From the NCBI GenBank assembly GCA_030641665.1, contig DAOWHA010000053.1:1-40238 (forward strand): DNA of 40,238 nt, read 5' to 3'. The position numbers and the translations under genes were made by a program. This DNA comes from JAGLTA01 sp023142625. GTDB taxonomy: Bacteria; Patescibacteriota; Patescibacteriia; JAACEG01. Position 1 is the first letter of the stretch. Each line of letters starts with the position of its first letter. The notes below the pieces were generated by a model. The model was not told the origin of the DNA. It saw only the letters and a program-made list of their open reading frames with translations, and searched no databases. This document shows, piece after piece, positions 8,388 through 16,749 of the stretch.

Positions 8388-8425
8388 ATTTTAATAATAA
8401 CAAAAAAAAACTAATTATCAAATTT

Positions 8426-9649
8426 ATGAATTGGATTAACCTTTTTCATATTTACCAGCCGCCAGAACAAATGCCCTTGATTTTAAAACAGGTCGCTAAA
8501 CAAAGTTATGTTCCGCTTTTTAGTTTTTTGAAATCAAATCCTAAAATCAAAATCACTTTGAATATCAACGCGTCTTTGTCCGAGCAGTTGCAAGAGCAGA
8601 ACATAGACAGCGTAATTAAAAATATCAGAATTTTAGCAGAAAGAGGACAAATTGAATTTACTGGCAGCGCCGCCTACCATCCTATTCTGCCATTTTTAAA
8701 TAAGAGCGAAATAACAAGGCAGATAGAGTTGAATTATAAAATTAATAGGAAAATAATCGGCGGCTATTATCAGCCGAAAGGATTTTTCTTGCCTGAATTA
8801 TGCTATAATATAAAAGTCGCTAAAATTATCAGCCAGTTAGGATACGAATGGATTGTTTTAGACGAGATAGCCTATAATTGCAAATTAGGCGATGCGGTTT
8901 TTAACAAAACTTATAAAATTAAAGGAACAAATTTGCTGGCGGTTTTTAGAAATCGCAATATCAGCAATCTTTTTTTCTTTGAATATGTTAAAAGTCCTTC
9001 GGATTTTTTTCAGGAGATTAAAAAAGACAAAAGATGCCGCAACAATTTAATCACTGTTACGGACGGCGAGAATTTAGGACATCATCATCCGCGAATGATG
9101 AAAATTTGGCAAAAAGCTATTTTACAAAAAGGAATTAAAACTATGCTGATGTCTGAATTATTAGAAAAACACAAACAAGTTGAAAAAATAAAGCCGTTGC
9201 AGTCTTCATGGGCGACAAGCGTTAAAAATGTAAGAAACAAAAATTTTTATCCGTTGTGGAAAAATCCTAATAACAGAATACACCAATTACAATGGAAGTT
9301 GTTAAAAATATCAGCAAACATTGTTAAAAGTTTAGATGAAAAATCCCAGGAGCATAGGCGCGCGATTTTACAATTTGATAAAAATTGCTTAAGCTGCCAA
9401 TTTTGGTGGGCTGCGGCAAGCCCGTGGTGGGATGCGGGATTTGTTAAATTTCGCGCCAAGAAAATTTTAAATTTTATAAACCGACATTCCAAAAACATAG
9501 AAGTAAAAGAGCAGGCAAAAAATTTATATAAACAGATTATAAAAACAGCCAAGGAGTGGGAAAAATCAGGGAGGATAAAAAAAATACAGGATGCGTGCCT
9601 CGCTGGCGAGCCGTATCAGATATATTTTTCAGGAAAAAAAATAAAATAG
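8426..9649 (+). CDS. Glycoside hydrolase family 57-like protein (paralogue 1)
   Basis: A 407-residue protein of the GH57/alpha-amylase-like family with a (beta/alpha)7 barrel. It shows the HxYQPP start (His8), the nucleophile motif GFFLPELCY with Glu124, and the acid/base region TVTDGENLGHHHP with Asp213, so both catalytic carboxylates appear to be kept. GH57 enzymes act on alpha-glucans, or in related groups as branching enzymes or 4-alpha-glucanotransferases; the substrate is unknown. The C-terminal third contains SCQFWWAAASPWWDAGF, also found in the paralogue at 24427. No signal peptide is seen, so it is probably cytoplasmic. It heads a plus-strand run with a small protein and gdhA (34- and 19-nt gaps), which suggests a carbon/nitrogen metabolism operon. 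Confidence 0.85.
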   Translation: MNWINLFHIYQPPEQMPLILKQVAKQSYVPLFSFLKSNPKIKITLNINASLSEQLQEQNIDSVIKNIRILAERGQIEFTGSAAYHPILPFLNKSEITRQIELNYKINRKIIGGYYQPKGFFLPELCYNIKVAKIISQLGYEWIVLDEIAYNCKLGDAVFNKTYKIKGTNLLAVFRNRNISNLFFFEYVKSPSDFFQEIKKDKRCRNNLITVTDGENLGHHHPRMMKIWQKAILQKGIKTMLMSELLEKHKQVEKIKPLQSSWATSVKNVRNKNFYPLWKNPNNRIHQLQWKLLKISANIVKSLDEKSQEHRRAILQFDKNCLSCQFWWAAASPWWDAGFVKFRAKKILNFINRHSKNIEVKEQAKNLYKQIIKTAKEWEKSGRIKKIQDACLAGEPYQIYFSGKKIK

Positions 9650-9683
9650 ATTAAATAATTTTAATTAAATTAAATATAAATTT

Positions 9684-9920
9684 ATGGGAATTTTTTTAGA
9701 GAAATCAAAACTAAACAGCAAGGACATTCGCGAGACATTGCGAAAAATTGACAGTTTAGATTATAAGCAGCGAGAAGTGTTTGAAGAGATATGCGAAAAA
9801 TACGATTATAACGGAGTTAACGAATTTGAGTTTGCCAAAATATTGAGAGAGATTAAAAAAGATCGCGTTGAATTGGGATTTTCCAAAATTGACATTAGAA
9901 ATATAGAAAACGCGTTTTAG
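9684..9920 (+). CDS. Small conserved-looking protein, unknown
   Basis: A 78-residue, charged, mostly helical protein (begins MGIFLEKSKLNSKDIRETLR) without membrane segments, cysteines or a recognised motif. It is placed tightly between the GH57 gene (34 nt) and gdhA (19 nt) on the same strand, so it is very probably expressed and co-transcribed. The coding character (third-position bias, a lysine/glutamate-rich amphipathic pattern) resembles its neighbours. I do not recognise the family and assign no function. Confidence 0.6.
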   Translation: MGIFLEKSKLNSKDIRETLRKIDSLDYKQREVFEEICEKYDYNGVNEFEFAKILREIKKDRVELGFSKIDIRNIENAF

Positions 9921-9939
9921 TATTTTATAAATAAAATAT

Positions 9940-11235
9940 ATGCAGATAGATTTATTCGCCAGCGCGATTAAGCAGTTGGAGAAAACAGCTAAACTTATAA
10001 ATTTAGATAAAAATATTTTAGAAATTCTAAAAGAGCCGAAAAAAATTTTAGAAGCGTCAATTCCGATTAAAATGGATAGTGGAGAAATAAAAGTTTTTAA
10101 AGGATTCCGAGTTCAGTATAACGACGCATTAGGTCCGTTTAAGGGCGGGATAAGATATTTTTTAGAAGTCAATGTTTCAGAAGTAAAAGCGCTTGCGGCA
10201 TGGATGACATGGAAGTGCGCCGTTGCAGGAATTCCTCTTGGCGGAGGAAAAGGAGGAGTTATTGTTGATGCTAAAAAACTCTCAAAGAGCGAGTTGGAAA
10301 AGTTGTCTCGCGGCTATATTCAGTCGTTTGCGGATTTTATCGGCCCGCAAAAAGATATTCCCGCGCCTGATATGTACACCACGCCGCAAATTATGGCGTG
10401 GATGATGGATGAATTCAGTAGAATTAAAGGGTATAATGTTCCCGGAGTTGTAACTGGCAAGCCGCTGGAAGTCGGGGGAATAAAAGGGAGAAACTATTCT
10501 ACATCGCAGGGCGGAATTTTTATTTTAGAAAAAGCGCTGGAAAAATTAAAAATAGGCAAAAGCGCCAAAATTGCCATTCAAGGATTTGGCAACGCAGGAT
10601 CTTATGCCGCTGAAATGCTTGAAAATATGGGATATAAAATTATAGCTGTTTCAGATTCAAAAGGAGGGATAACATTGAGTCAAAAGTCTGTAAAGTCCAT
10701 AAAGTCAAAAGTCAATAAAGTCGAAAGTCAAAAGTTGGATTGTTTGGATATTAGTAAAATAATTAAATTTAAGAGAGAGACTGGGTCTGTGGTTGGATTT
10801 AACGAAGCTGAAACGATAAGCAATGAGGAGCTGTTAGAGATTGATGCTGATGTTTTAATTCCAGCGGCTCTGGAGAATGTAATCACTAAAAAAAACGCGG
10901 ATAAAATAAAAGCGAAACTGATTATTGAATTGGCGAACGGACCTGTTTCGCCTGAAGCGGATAAAATTTTAGAAGAAAAAGGGATCGTTGTAATTCCGGA
11001 CATTTTAGCAAATGCTGGCGGCGTGATAGTGAGTTATTTTGAGTTAGCGCAAAATTTGCAGAATTATTATTGGACGGAAAAAGAGAATATTGAAAAATTA
11101 AAAATAATAATAGAAAGCGCTTTTGATAAAATCTGGGCGAAAAAGCTTGAATTAAACATCAGCGCGCGAATGGCTGCTTATGCTATCGCGGTTGAGCGAG
11201 TCGCCGTGGCTGAAAAGTTAAGAAGAGGTTTGTGA
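9940..11235 (+). CDS. gdhA: Glutamate dehydrogenase (Glu/Leu/Phe/Val dehydrogenase family)
   Basis: A 431-residue NAD(P)-dependent dehydrogenase interconverting glutamate and 2-oxoglutarate plus ammonia. Substrate-site motifs are complete: GPFKGGIRY (66-73), catalytic-loop WKCAVAGIPLGGGKGGV (91-107, with Lys92 and Lys104) and PAPDMYT with Asp144. The dinucleotide fold shows QGFGNAGSYAAE near 208. DVLIPAALENVI and the C-terminal NAGGVIVSYFE segment are intact. The protein is about 20 residues longer than usual because a loop after SDSKGGI is replaced by a lysine/serine-rich stretch encoded by AAAGTC repeats (see the repeat at 10678). The frame stays open, so the enzyme may still work. No ribosome-binding site is evident; the gap to the upstream small gene is 19 nt. 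Confidence 0.93.
   Translation: MQIDLFASAIKQLEKTAKLINLDKNILEILKEPKKILEASIPIKMDSGEIKVFKGFRVQYNDALGPFKGGIRYFLEVNVSEVKALAAWMTWKCAVAGIPLGGGKGGVIVDAKKLSKSELEKLSRGYIQSFADFIGPQKDIPAPDMYTTPQIMAWMMDEFSRIKGYNVPGVVTGKPLEVGGIKGRNYSTSQGGIFILEKALEKLKIGKSAKIAIQGFGNAGSYAAEMLENMGYKIIAVSDSKGGITLSQKSVKSIKSKVNKVESQKLDCLDISKIIKFKRETGSVVGFNEAETISNEELLEIDADVLIPAALENVITKKNADKIKAKLIIELANGPVSPEADKILEEKGIVVIPDILANAGGVIVSYFELAQNLQNYYWTEKENIEKLKIIIESAFDKIWAKKLELNISARMAAYAIAVERVAVAEKLRRGL
10678..10735 (+). repeat. AAAGTC short tandem-like repeat inside gdhA
   Basis: Seven near-copies of AAGTC, spaced 6-9 nt apart, run through this segment (units such as AAAAGTC, GTAAAGTC, ATAAAGTC, GAAAGTC). They are in frame and encode a low-complexity loop, KSVKSIKSKVNKVESQK. 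The rest of gdhA does not show this composition. The repeat looks like an intergenic-type microrepeat inserted in or expanded within a surface loop of the NAD domain. Confidence 0.75.
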
Positions 11236-11258
11236 TTTGAGATAAATATTGTTATAAT
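11230..11258 (+). promoter_or_regulatory. Probable promoter of the amidase gene
   Basis: TTGTGA (11230-11235), a 17-nt spacer and a perfect TATAAT (11253-11258) lie at the very end of gdhA and 77 nt upstream of the amidase ATG. The transcript start would be near 11265, giving a leader of about 70 nt. Confidence 0.5.
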
Positions 11259-11334
11259 AATTTATTAAATTTTTAATGAATTCAGCGATGAATAATTTTT
11301 TATTGTTCTCGTTAAATTCAACCAAGTCGAATTT

Positions 11335-13992
11335 ATGAATACAAAACGAAGGTTTAAAAAAATAATGAAAATTAGCATTGCGCTGGTTTGCGCAGGACTT
11401 ATTTTGGGTTTGTATTTTTTTACTCCTGCGATTACCGCAAAATCGGTTTTTAAAACCTTGGTTTTTAATAAAAGAATAAATACGGAGCAGGATTTTGCGA
11501 AAGGGTGGCTTAATAATCTTATGCTTCAAAAAAAAGCTGGCGGCGTTGAAATAAGTTCATCAAACGGTAAAAGCGGAGAGTATATATCGCCAGTAGTTCA
11601 AGCTTCTTTTAAGGCAACTCATATTGGCTTGCACTGGGAAGAAGAATTGACCGATGGAGCATTGATTACGGTTTATTTAAGGACCAGTTATGACGGTAAG
11701 AATTTTGGCGAGTGGATAAAGACAACAGCGGAAAGAGATATGGGAAGAGACGGAATGGATGCAGAGGAAACATTCGCGGCGCTTGTGGGAATAGGAAAAG
11801 CGGATTTTGTCCAAGCAAAGATAGAGTTTATTCAGGGAAAAGGAATTTCTCCAAAAATAAAATCGCTGACTTTTACTTTTCTTAACTCAGAAGATGAGAG
11901 CGAAACCGCTAAAAAATTAAGTTTTATTCCGCGCAGTGTTGCTTCCGATATTGGAACGGTAAAAACTTCTCCCAATGGACAGAGTATTAATGTCATTAGT
12001 CGCGAAGATTGGGGCGCAGACGAAAGTTACAGAAATGCGGGAGATGGAAGTGAAGAATGGCCTCGTTCTTATCATGGCACGCGAAAATTGGTTATACATC
12101 ACACAGCAGACTCAGGTTCAAATGGTGTAACAAATTTGGAAACCAACAAAGCCACTGTCCGCAGTATTTATTACTATCACGCGGTTACTCAAGGCTGGGG
12201 TGATATCGGATACAACGCTTTGGTTGACGGCGATGGAAATATTTATGAAGGGCGATATGGAACGCACGGTGAAGCTCATACTCGTATCAATCCTTCCGCG
12301 GATCAGATAATGGAATTGGATGTGGATGCGGGACATGTCTCAAGCTACAACAGCGGTAGTTTTGGTGTTTCAGCTATGGGGAATTTTACCAGTTTTGATG
12401 TACAAACCAATCAGTTGATAGCAATAAAAGAAGTTTTAGCTTTTGTCGCCGATAGCAGGGGAATAGACGCGGATGGTAATAGTGATTTTCGCCGTTATGA
12501 TGGCGCTTGGCATTACGACTTAAACAACATAATGACACACAGAGATGTGGGACAAACAACTTGCCCCGGAGATAGCTTGTACGGTGAGGTTGAAGGGATT
12601 AAAACCCATATTAATAATCTGATGCTTCTAAATATTGTTAATTTTTTCGCTATATCCAATTTAGTGACCGGAGATATCGGCGGTGATAATATTGGGCATA
12701 GCGCAATTTTGTTTGAATGGGATTCTTTTAGCGGCGCCACTCAATATGAGTATATGTTAGAAAAAGTGTTAGGAGGAACAGGAATAGATATGCTTGAAGA
12801 TTGGAAAGTCGCTTGGTTTAATTCCGAAAATTCAAATATTGCAACCACTTCTAACACAAGCGTTTCGTTCGGAGCCGAAGCACTGGAAGAGGGGGGACAT
12901 TATGTTTTTTATGTAAGAGCGCTTGACGGAAATGGCGCGCTTGTTTCATCTGTCTCACATGTTAATTTTATAAAAGACGAGAACACTATTATAGATAATT
13001 TGACTAGTCGTTATACAAATTTTGTCGGCGATTGGCGCAGCAGTACTAATGTGTCCGGTTTTTATGCTCAAGATTATCAACCAAATCAGGCGGGGAATGG
13101 GAGTGATGTTTTTGAATGGACGCCAAATATTTTTAAAGATGGATACTACGATATTTTTGTAATGTATTCTGCGGCATCTGATAGATACCGAAGCGTGCCG
13201 TACACTATATTTTATCAAGACGAAAACGGTGAAGATATCCAAGAAACAGTTGCGGTAAACCAAAAAACAGATGGCGGCGCGTGGGTTCTTCTCGGCAATT
13301 ATTATTTTGAAAGAGGCGGCGCGTCCAAAGTGCGGCTTTCCGATAATATTCGGCGGGGGTATGTGATTGCAGATGCGGTAAAGTTTGCATTTGATAGACC
13401 GGCAGGCGTTCCGATAAACCAGCCGCCTATTGCTGATGCTGGCGCAGATCAGAATGTTCTGATAAACACCGAGGTATTATTTGACGGAAGCGGGTCAATC
13501 GATGATGGCGCGATTGTAAGTTACGATTGGGATTTTGGCGACGGGGCAACGGGCAGTGGCGTCACGTCAACTAATATTTATAACGCAATAGGCGAATATA
13601 CCGCGACACTTACTGTAACCGACGACAAAAATCTTATTGGCTCAGATTCAGTAATAATTACTGTTTCAGAAGAGATTGCGGAACTTAATATGTCAGTGGC
13701 AAGTATTGGTATGGAATTGAAAAATAGAGGCGTATTTATTTCTGCAACCGCATTGATAACTATCGTTGATACCAATGGTTATTTTGTGAGCGACGCAACT
13801 GTGTCTGGTTCGTGGAGCGGACTTACTAACGACGACGATTCAGCGGTAACAGATAACAGCGGTCAGGCAACTGTGGTTTCAGATTGGGTAAAAAACGCAA
13901 GTGGCGCATATACTTTTACTATTGATAATGTGGTTAAAAATGGATGGACCTATAATCCTACAATAAAAAGCGGTTCCATTGAAGCAGAATAA
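11335..13992 (+). CDS. Exported multidomain N-acetylmuramoyl-L-alanine amidase (PGRP type) with golvesin-like and PKD domains
   Basis: An 885-residue surface protein. A basic N-terminus and hydrophobic segment (about residues 10-32) form a signal peptide or anchor. A beta-rich domain follows to about 200, then an amidase_2/PGRP domain (about 219-425) starting at SREDWGAD. Likely zinc ligands are His in VIHHTADS (254/255), His in THRDVG (about 400) and Cys in QTTCPGDSLYG (about 408), with the conserved GWGDIGYNALVDGDG in between. Next come an Fn3-like part, a golvesin-like carbohydrate-binding domain (about 561-685, ending RRGYVIADAVKFAF), a PKD domain (about 695-778, with YDWDFGDGATGSG), and an Ig-like tail (about 783-885). 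Family knowledge predicts cleavage of the lactyl-amide bond in peptidoglycan. Whether it acts on the cell's own wall or on a host/neighbour is not shown. Confidence 0.88.
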   Translation: MNTKRRFKKIMKISIALVCAGLILGLYFFTPAITAKSVFKTLVFNKRINTEQDFAKGWLNNLMLQKKAGGVEISSSNGKSGEYISPVVQASFKATHIGLHWEEELTDGALITVYLRTSYDGKNFGEWIKTTAERDMGRDGMDAEETFAALVGIGKADFVQAKIEFIQGKGISPKIKSLTFTFLNSEDESETAKKLSFIPRSVASDIGTVKTSPNGQSINVISREDWGADESYRNAGDGSEEWPRSYHGTRKLVIHHTADSGSNGVTNLETNKATVRSIYYYHAVTQGWGDIGYNALVDGDGNIYEGRYGTHGEAHTRINPSADQIMELDVDAGHVSSYNSGSFGVSAMGNFTSFDVQTNQLIAIKEVLAFVADSRGIDADGNSDFRRYDGAWHYDLNNIMTHRDVGQTTCPGDSLYGEVEGIKTHINNLMLLNIVNFFAISNLVTGDIGGDNIGHSAILFEWDSFSGATQYEYMLEKVLGGTGIDMLEDWKVAWFNSENSNIATTSNTSVSFGAEALEEGGHYVFYVRALDGNGALVSSVSHVNFIKDENTIIDNLTSRYTNFVGDWRSSTNVSGFYAQDYQPNQAGNGSDVFEWTPNIFKDGYYDIFVMYSAASDRYRSVPYTIFYQDENGEDIQETVAVNQKTDGGAWVLLGNYYFERGGASKVRLSDNIRRGYVIADAVKFAFDRPAGVPINQPPIADAGADQNVLINTEVLFDGSGSIDDGAIVSYDWDFGDGATGSGVTSTNIYNAIGEYTATLTVTDDKNLIGSDSVIITVSEEIAELNMSVASIGMELKNRGVFISATALITIVDTNGYFVSDATVSGSWSGLTNDDDSAVTDNSGQATVVSDWVKNASGAYTFTIDNVVKNGWTYNPTIKSGSIEAE

Positions 13993-14030
13993 CAGCAAAA
14001 TTAAAAGATAGAAATTCAGGATTTTTATTT

Positions 14031-14067
14031 AAAAAAACAGACCTTATTTATAGCGGCCTGTTTTTTT
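14031..14067 (+). terminator. Rho-independent terminator after the amidase gene
   Basis: AAAAAAACAGACC (14031-14043) pairs with GGCCTGTTTTTTT (14055-14067) with a single A-C mismatch, around an 11-nt loop. It gives a GC core followed by a T-run on the plus strand, and the flanking A-run makes it potentially bidirectional. It lies 38 nt after the amidase stop. Confidence 0.75.
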
Positions 14068-14142
14068 AATATGAGTTTTAATATTGCATATTTATTAAAA
14101 AAAGATAAAATAATAATAAATATAAGAATAAATATAAAAATT

Positions 14143-14760
14143 ATGCAAGATATTTTAATTTTTGACTATGACGGAGTTTTTGTTGATTCAATGGATGTTG
14201 TGCTTAAAATATATAACAATTTATGTTTTGAGAATAATTTAGAGGAATTATCTGGCGAAGAAAATTTTAAGGATATGTTTGATGATAATTTTTTTAAGTC
14301 TATGGCAAGATTAGGCGTTTCTGAGCAAAAGATAAATATATGCATTGATGGGTTTGAAAAACAAGCCTTAAAACAAAGAAGCGAAATCAAGTTATTTAGC
14401 GGAATTAGGCCGATGCTTGATAGATTGTCAAAAAAATACAAAATGATTATTGTTACCTCAAGTTCAAGTTCAATAATTATAGATTTTTTAAAAGTTAACA
14501 ATATTCAGCATATTGATAAAATCGTCGGAGTTGAAAAAGAAAAAAGCAAGATTAAAAAAATTTTATCAGTAAAAGATGATTATCCGTCAAGCCAAATATA
14601 TTATATAGGCGACACAAAAGGAGATATGATTGAAGGCAGAGAGGCTGGCTCCATAACAATAGCAGCGACTTGGGGTTATCACAGCAGGGAGAGGCTAAAA
14701 ACAGCAAAGCCAGATTATATTGTTGACGCTCCAATGGAGATAGTTAGCATATTAGTCTGA
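14143..14760 (+). CDS. HAD-superfamily hydrolase (phosphoglycolate phosphatase-like)
   Basis: A 205-residue HAD phosphatase when started at ATG 14143. Motif I ILIFDYDGVFVDS gives nucleophile Asp8 and acid/base Asp10. Motif II is in MIIVTSSSSS. The acidic motif IV is YYIGDTKGDMIEGREAG, followed by AATWGYHSR. A helical cap (about residues 20-90) follows motif I, as in the Gph/PGMB branch. The upstream in-frame ATG at 14071 would add 24 AT-rich, isoleucine/lysine residues encoded by the spacer just past the terminator; I reject it because motif I is normally within the first ten residues. The substrate cannot be predicted. The next gene, a membrane protein, follows after 17 nt. Confidence 0.85.
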   Translation: MQDILIFDYDGVFVDSMDVVLKIYNNLCFENNLEELSGEENFKDMFDDNFFKSMARLGVSEQKINICIDGFEKQALKQRSEIKLFSGIRPMLDRLSKKYKMIIVTSSSSSIIIDFLKVNNIQHIDKIVGVEKEKSKIKKILSVKDDYPSSQIYYIGDTKGDMIEGREAGSITIAATWGYHSRERLKTAKPDYIVDAPMEIVSILV

Positions 14761-14777
14761 TTTTTTAATATAATTTT

Positions 14778-15215
14778 ATGTATAAATCAATTATCACAAC
14801 ATTTTTTATTTTAATCGCGAATTTTTTATTTATTCTTTGCCTGTTTTTTGTTCCGACAGTTTTTCAAATTTTCAGAGGGTCTGAAGTTTTTTTAATTCCT
14901 TTTGCTGTTTTTTTTCTATTAGGTTTAGCTTTAACGATTTTAGTTTTTAAAAGCGAAATTAAAGGAAAGTTAAAAAAATTTTTACTTCTAACGGGAATTT
15001 CTGCGTTCGGAATGTTCGTTGCCATCTTGCTGCATAATCTGATTTACGGACTTTTTATCTATATTTTTGGCGATAATATTTGGGACAGAATCGGAACAAG
15101 CGATGAACCAATTTTCTTTTTTATAGCGATTATTTTTTGTCCGCTCGGATTTTTAATCGGCGCGATTGGAAGTATTGTGATTTTAATCAGAGAAAAACAG
15201 AAAAGTAAAAAATAA
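14778..15215 (+). CDS. Small four-helix membrane protein, unknown
   Basis: A 145-residue, very hydrophobic protein with four clear membrane segments (about 7-30, 37-57, 70-97, 111-137), short loops and a C-terminal basic tail (REKQKSKK), which suggests the C-terminus is cytoplasmic. No catalytic or binding motif is visible and I do not recognise the family. It follows the HAD gene by 17 nt on the same strand and may share its transcript. It is followed by the foldback repeat at 15251. Confidence 0.6.
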   Translation: MYKSIITTFFILIANFLFILCLFFVPTVFQIFRGSEVFLIPFAVFFLLGLALTILVFKSEIKGKLKKFLLLTGISAFGMFVAILLHNLIYGLFIYIFGDNIWDRIGTSDEPIFFFIAIIFCPLGFLIGAIGSIVILIREKQKSKK

Positions 15216-15250
15216 TATTTAATTATTAATTTTGGCATTTTTAAAACCCC

Positions 15251-15409
15251 TGTCTTTGCGAGGAGCTGAACGAGTGAAACGAGTGAAGCGCGACGAAGCA
15301 ATCCCATTACTAAGCATATAAATCTTTACTTTGCACAGTTTATACTGATATTAACGAGATTACTTCGTCGCTCTCTCTCACTGCGTTCGTTCGGCTCCTC
15401 GCAAAGACA
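15251..15409. repeat. Foldback (MITE-like) repeat, family 1, copy A
   Basis: A 159-bp imperfect inverted repeat. It begins TGTCTTTGCGAGGAGC, continues with GCGACGAAGCAATC, and ends with the complements (GATTACTTCGTCGC, then GCTCCTCGCAAAGACA). The central 40-50 nt is unrelated to the other copies. Related copies lie at 24257-24397 and 30109-30285. There is no transposase inside. Copies sit between genes, just after stop codons or before starts. Confidence 0.85.
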
Positions 15410-15426
15410 AGTCTATTAGCCATATT

Positions 15427-16161
15427 ATGAATAATAAAACAAAAAAGCGTATCTTGATGACAATTATAATTTTAGCATCAGCATGTATAATATTCACTGC
15501 CTTGTTTTTATTATTAAATATAAAAGATAAATTTATGCCAAATAATAAGACAAATTACGAGGCAAAAATAATAAAACTGCCAGATCCTAAGTACGACAGC
15601 GAAACCTCGGTTGAAGAAGCTTTATTAGGGAGAAGATCTGTTAGGCGCTATAGCGGAGAGCCGATAACTTTTTTTGAAGTATCGCAGCTTCTTTGGGCGG
15701 CGCAGGGAATTACGGACAAGGCAAGAGGATTTAGAACAACTCCATCCGCTGGAGCTCTTTATCCGCTTGAGGTTTATATTGTTGCGGGAAATATAAACGG
15801 TCTTCAAGACGGGGTTTATAAGTATGAGGTTCAAGAACATAAGCTGAGGAGAATTACAGAAGGAGATAAACGGGACGAATTATGCGATGCCGCTCTTCGC
15901 CAATCTTCAGTTAAAGACGCCGCGGCAATTATAGCGTTTTCCGCGGTTTATGAGCGGACAACTGGCAGATACGGAGAAAAAGGCGTAAGATACGCAAATA
16001 TGGAAGCCGGACATGCCGCTCAAAATGTTTATTTGCAAGCAGTCTCCCTTAATTTAGGAACAGTAGTGATCGGGGCTTTTGACAGTGAAGAAGTGAAAAA
16101 GATTTTGAATATGCCGGAAGAGGAAAACCCTTTATATCTAATGCCTGTCGGACGGAAATAA
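15427..16161 (+). CDS. Membrane-anchored SagB-type nitroreductase-family oxidoreductase
   Basis: A 244-residue FMN-dependent oxidoreductase of the nitroreductase fold. A single N-terminal membrane segment (about residues 7-30) is followed by a catalytic domain starting at SVEEALLGRRSVRRYSGEPI, the typical FMN-phosphate-binding RRSVR start. The SagB-like segment TTPSAGALYPLEVYIV and the C-terminal NMEAGHAAQNVYLQAVSLNLGT/VIGAF region are present. SagB proteins oxidise azolines in thiazole/oxazole-modified peptides, but many SagB-type proteins without a cyclodehydratase partner are of unknown function, and no YcaO or precursor gene is near. The N-terminal anchor suggests the domain faces the membrane or outside. 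It starts 18 nt after the foldback repeat. Confidence 0.85.
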   Translation: MNNKTKKRILMTIIILASACIIFTALFLLLNIKDKFMPNNKTNYEAKIIKLPDPKYDSETSVEEALLGRRSVRRYSGEPITFFEVSQLLWAAQGITDKARGFRTTPSAGALYPLEVYIVAGNINGLQDGVYKYEVQEHKLRRITEGDKRDELCDAALRQSSVKDAAAIIAFSAVYERTTGRYGEKGVRYANMEAGHAAQNVYLQAVSLNLGTVVIGAFDSEEVKKILNMPEEENPLYLMPVGRK

Positions 16162-16207
16162 GTTTAGCGCTGGAATACAAACTAATAAAATTGGCTCAGA
16201 ATGATAT

Positions 16208-16387
16208 TAGACTTGTTGCGTAATAACTTTTTACTGCAATTTCCATATTTTGATCAATTTTTCTAAAAATTTTAACGCCTATATATTTGTAGTGACGGGT
16301 TTCAAACCCGTCACTACGAAAAATTTTTAAAAAATTTGCCTCAAAATCTGAAAATTTCGTCGCAAAAGTTATTACGCAACAAGTCTA
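16208..16387. mobile_element. MITE-like element with 24-bp perfect terminal inverted repeats
   Basis: A 180-bp element whose ends are perfect 24-bp inverted repeats: 16208-16231 beginning TAGACTTGTTGCGTAATAAC, and its complement at 16364-16387. The interior is AT-rich and non-coding, with a second, nested 14-bp palindrome at 16289-16317. There is no transposase gene. It sits between the nitroreductase stop and the truncated methyltransferase, at the left boundary of the accessory segment. Confidence 0.8.
16289..16317. repeat. Perfect palindrome nested in the MITE-like element
   Basis: GTAGTGACGGGTTT (16289-16302) and its exact complement (16304-16317) flank a single C. This GC-rich 29-nt palindrome differs in composition from the AT-rich element around it. 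It may be an independent small repeat that inserted into it, or the hairpin tip of the folded element. Confidence 0.8.
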
Positions 16388-16471
16388 TTAAAAAACTGTT
16401 TGGGTAAAGTTGATTTTCGGCGGCGGGAGTGGTAAAATGAAGATAAAAAAAATGATGTAAATTTAAAAATT

Positions 16472-16726
16472 ATGGCAGCAAAAAATAAAATTTTAAGCAA
16501 TATAAAAAACAAGCCTTATTTTACAAAGGACAATTTTGTTTTATATAAAAGCGATTGTTTAAAAATTTTAGAGCAGATCCCGGAGAATTCAATCGATATG
16601 ATTTTCGCGGATCCGCCTTATTTTTTGTCGTCAGGGACTTTTAGCTGCCAAAATGGAAAAATGGTGAGCGTTAAAAAAGCCGATTGGGATTTAAGCAATG
16701 GGTTGAAAAAAGATTTTGATTTTTAA
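16472..16726 (+). pseudogene. Truncated site-specific DNA methyltransferase (N4/N6 type), N-terminal piece
   Basis: Eighty-four codons give the start of a beta-class DNA methyltransferase. FVLYKSDCLKILEQIPENSI leads into the catalytic motif MIFADPPYFLSSGTF (about 46-60), then KMVSVKKADWDLSNGLKKDF. Full-length relatives have roughly 200 more residues carrying the SAM-binding motif I. Here the frame hits TAA directly after KKDFDF, and no continuation is found in the other frames before the next gene at 16750. The piece alone cannot bind SAM. It may be the remnant of the modification half of a restriction-modification pair whose nuclease half is the following gene. Confidence 0.75.
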
Positions 16727-16749
16727 TATAAAATATTAATAATTTAATT

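Noticed and set aside
14071..14142. Upstream ATG start for the HAD phosphatase
   Set aside because: It adds 24 low-complexity residues before motif I and begins immediately after a terminator hairpin; the ATG at 14143 fits the family.
15408..16391. A shared 12-mer ACAAGTCTATTA after foldback copy A and at the right end of the element at 16208
   Set aside because: Twelve-mers recur by chance in an AT-rich 40-kb window, and nothing else matches around them.
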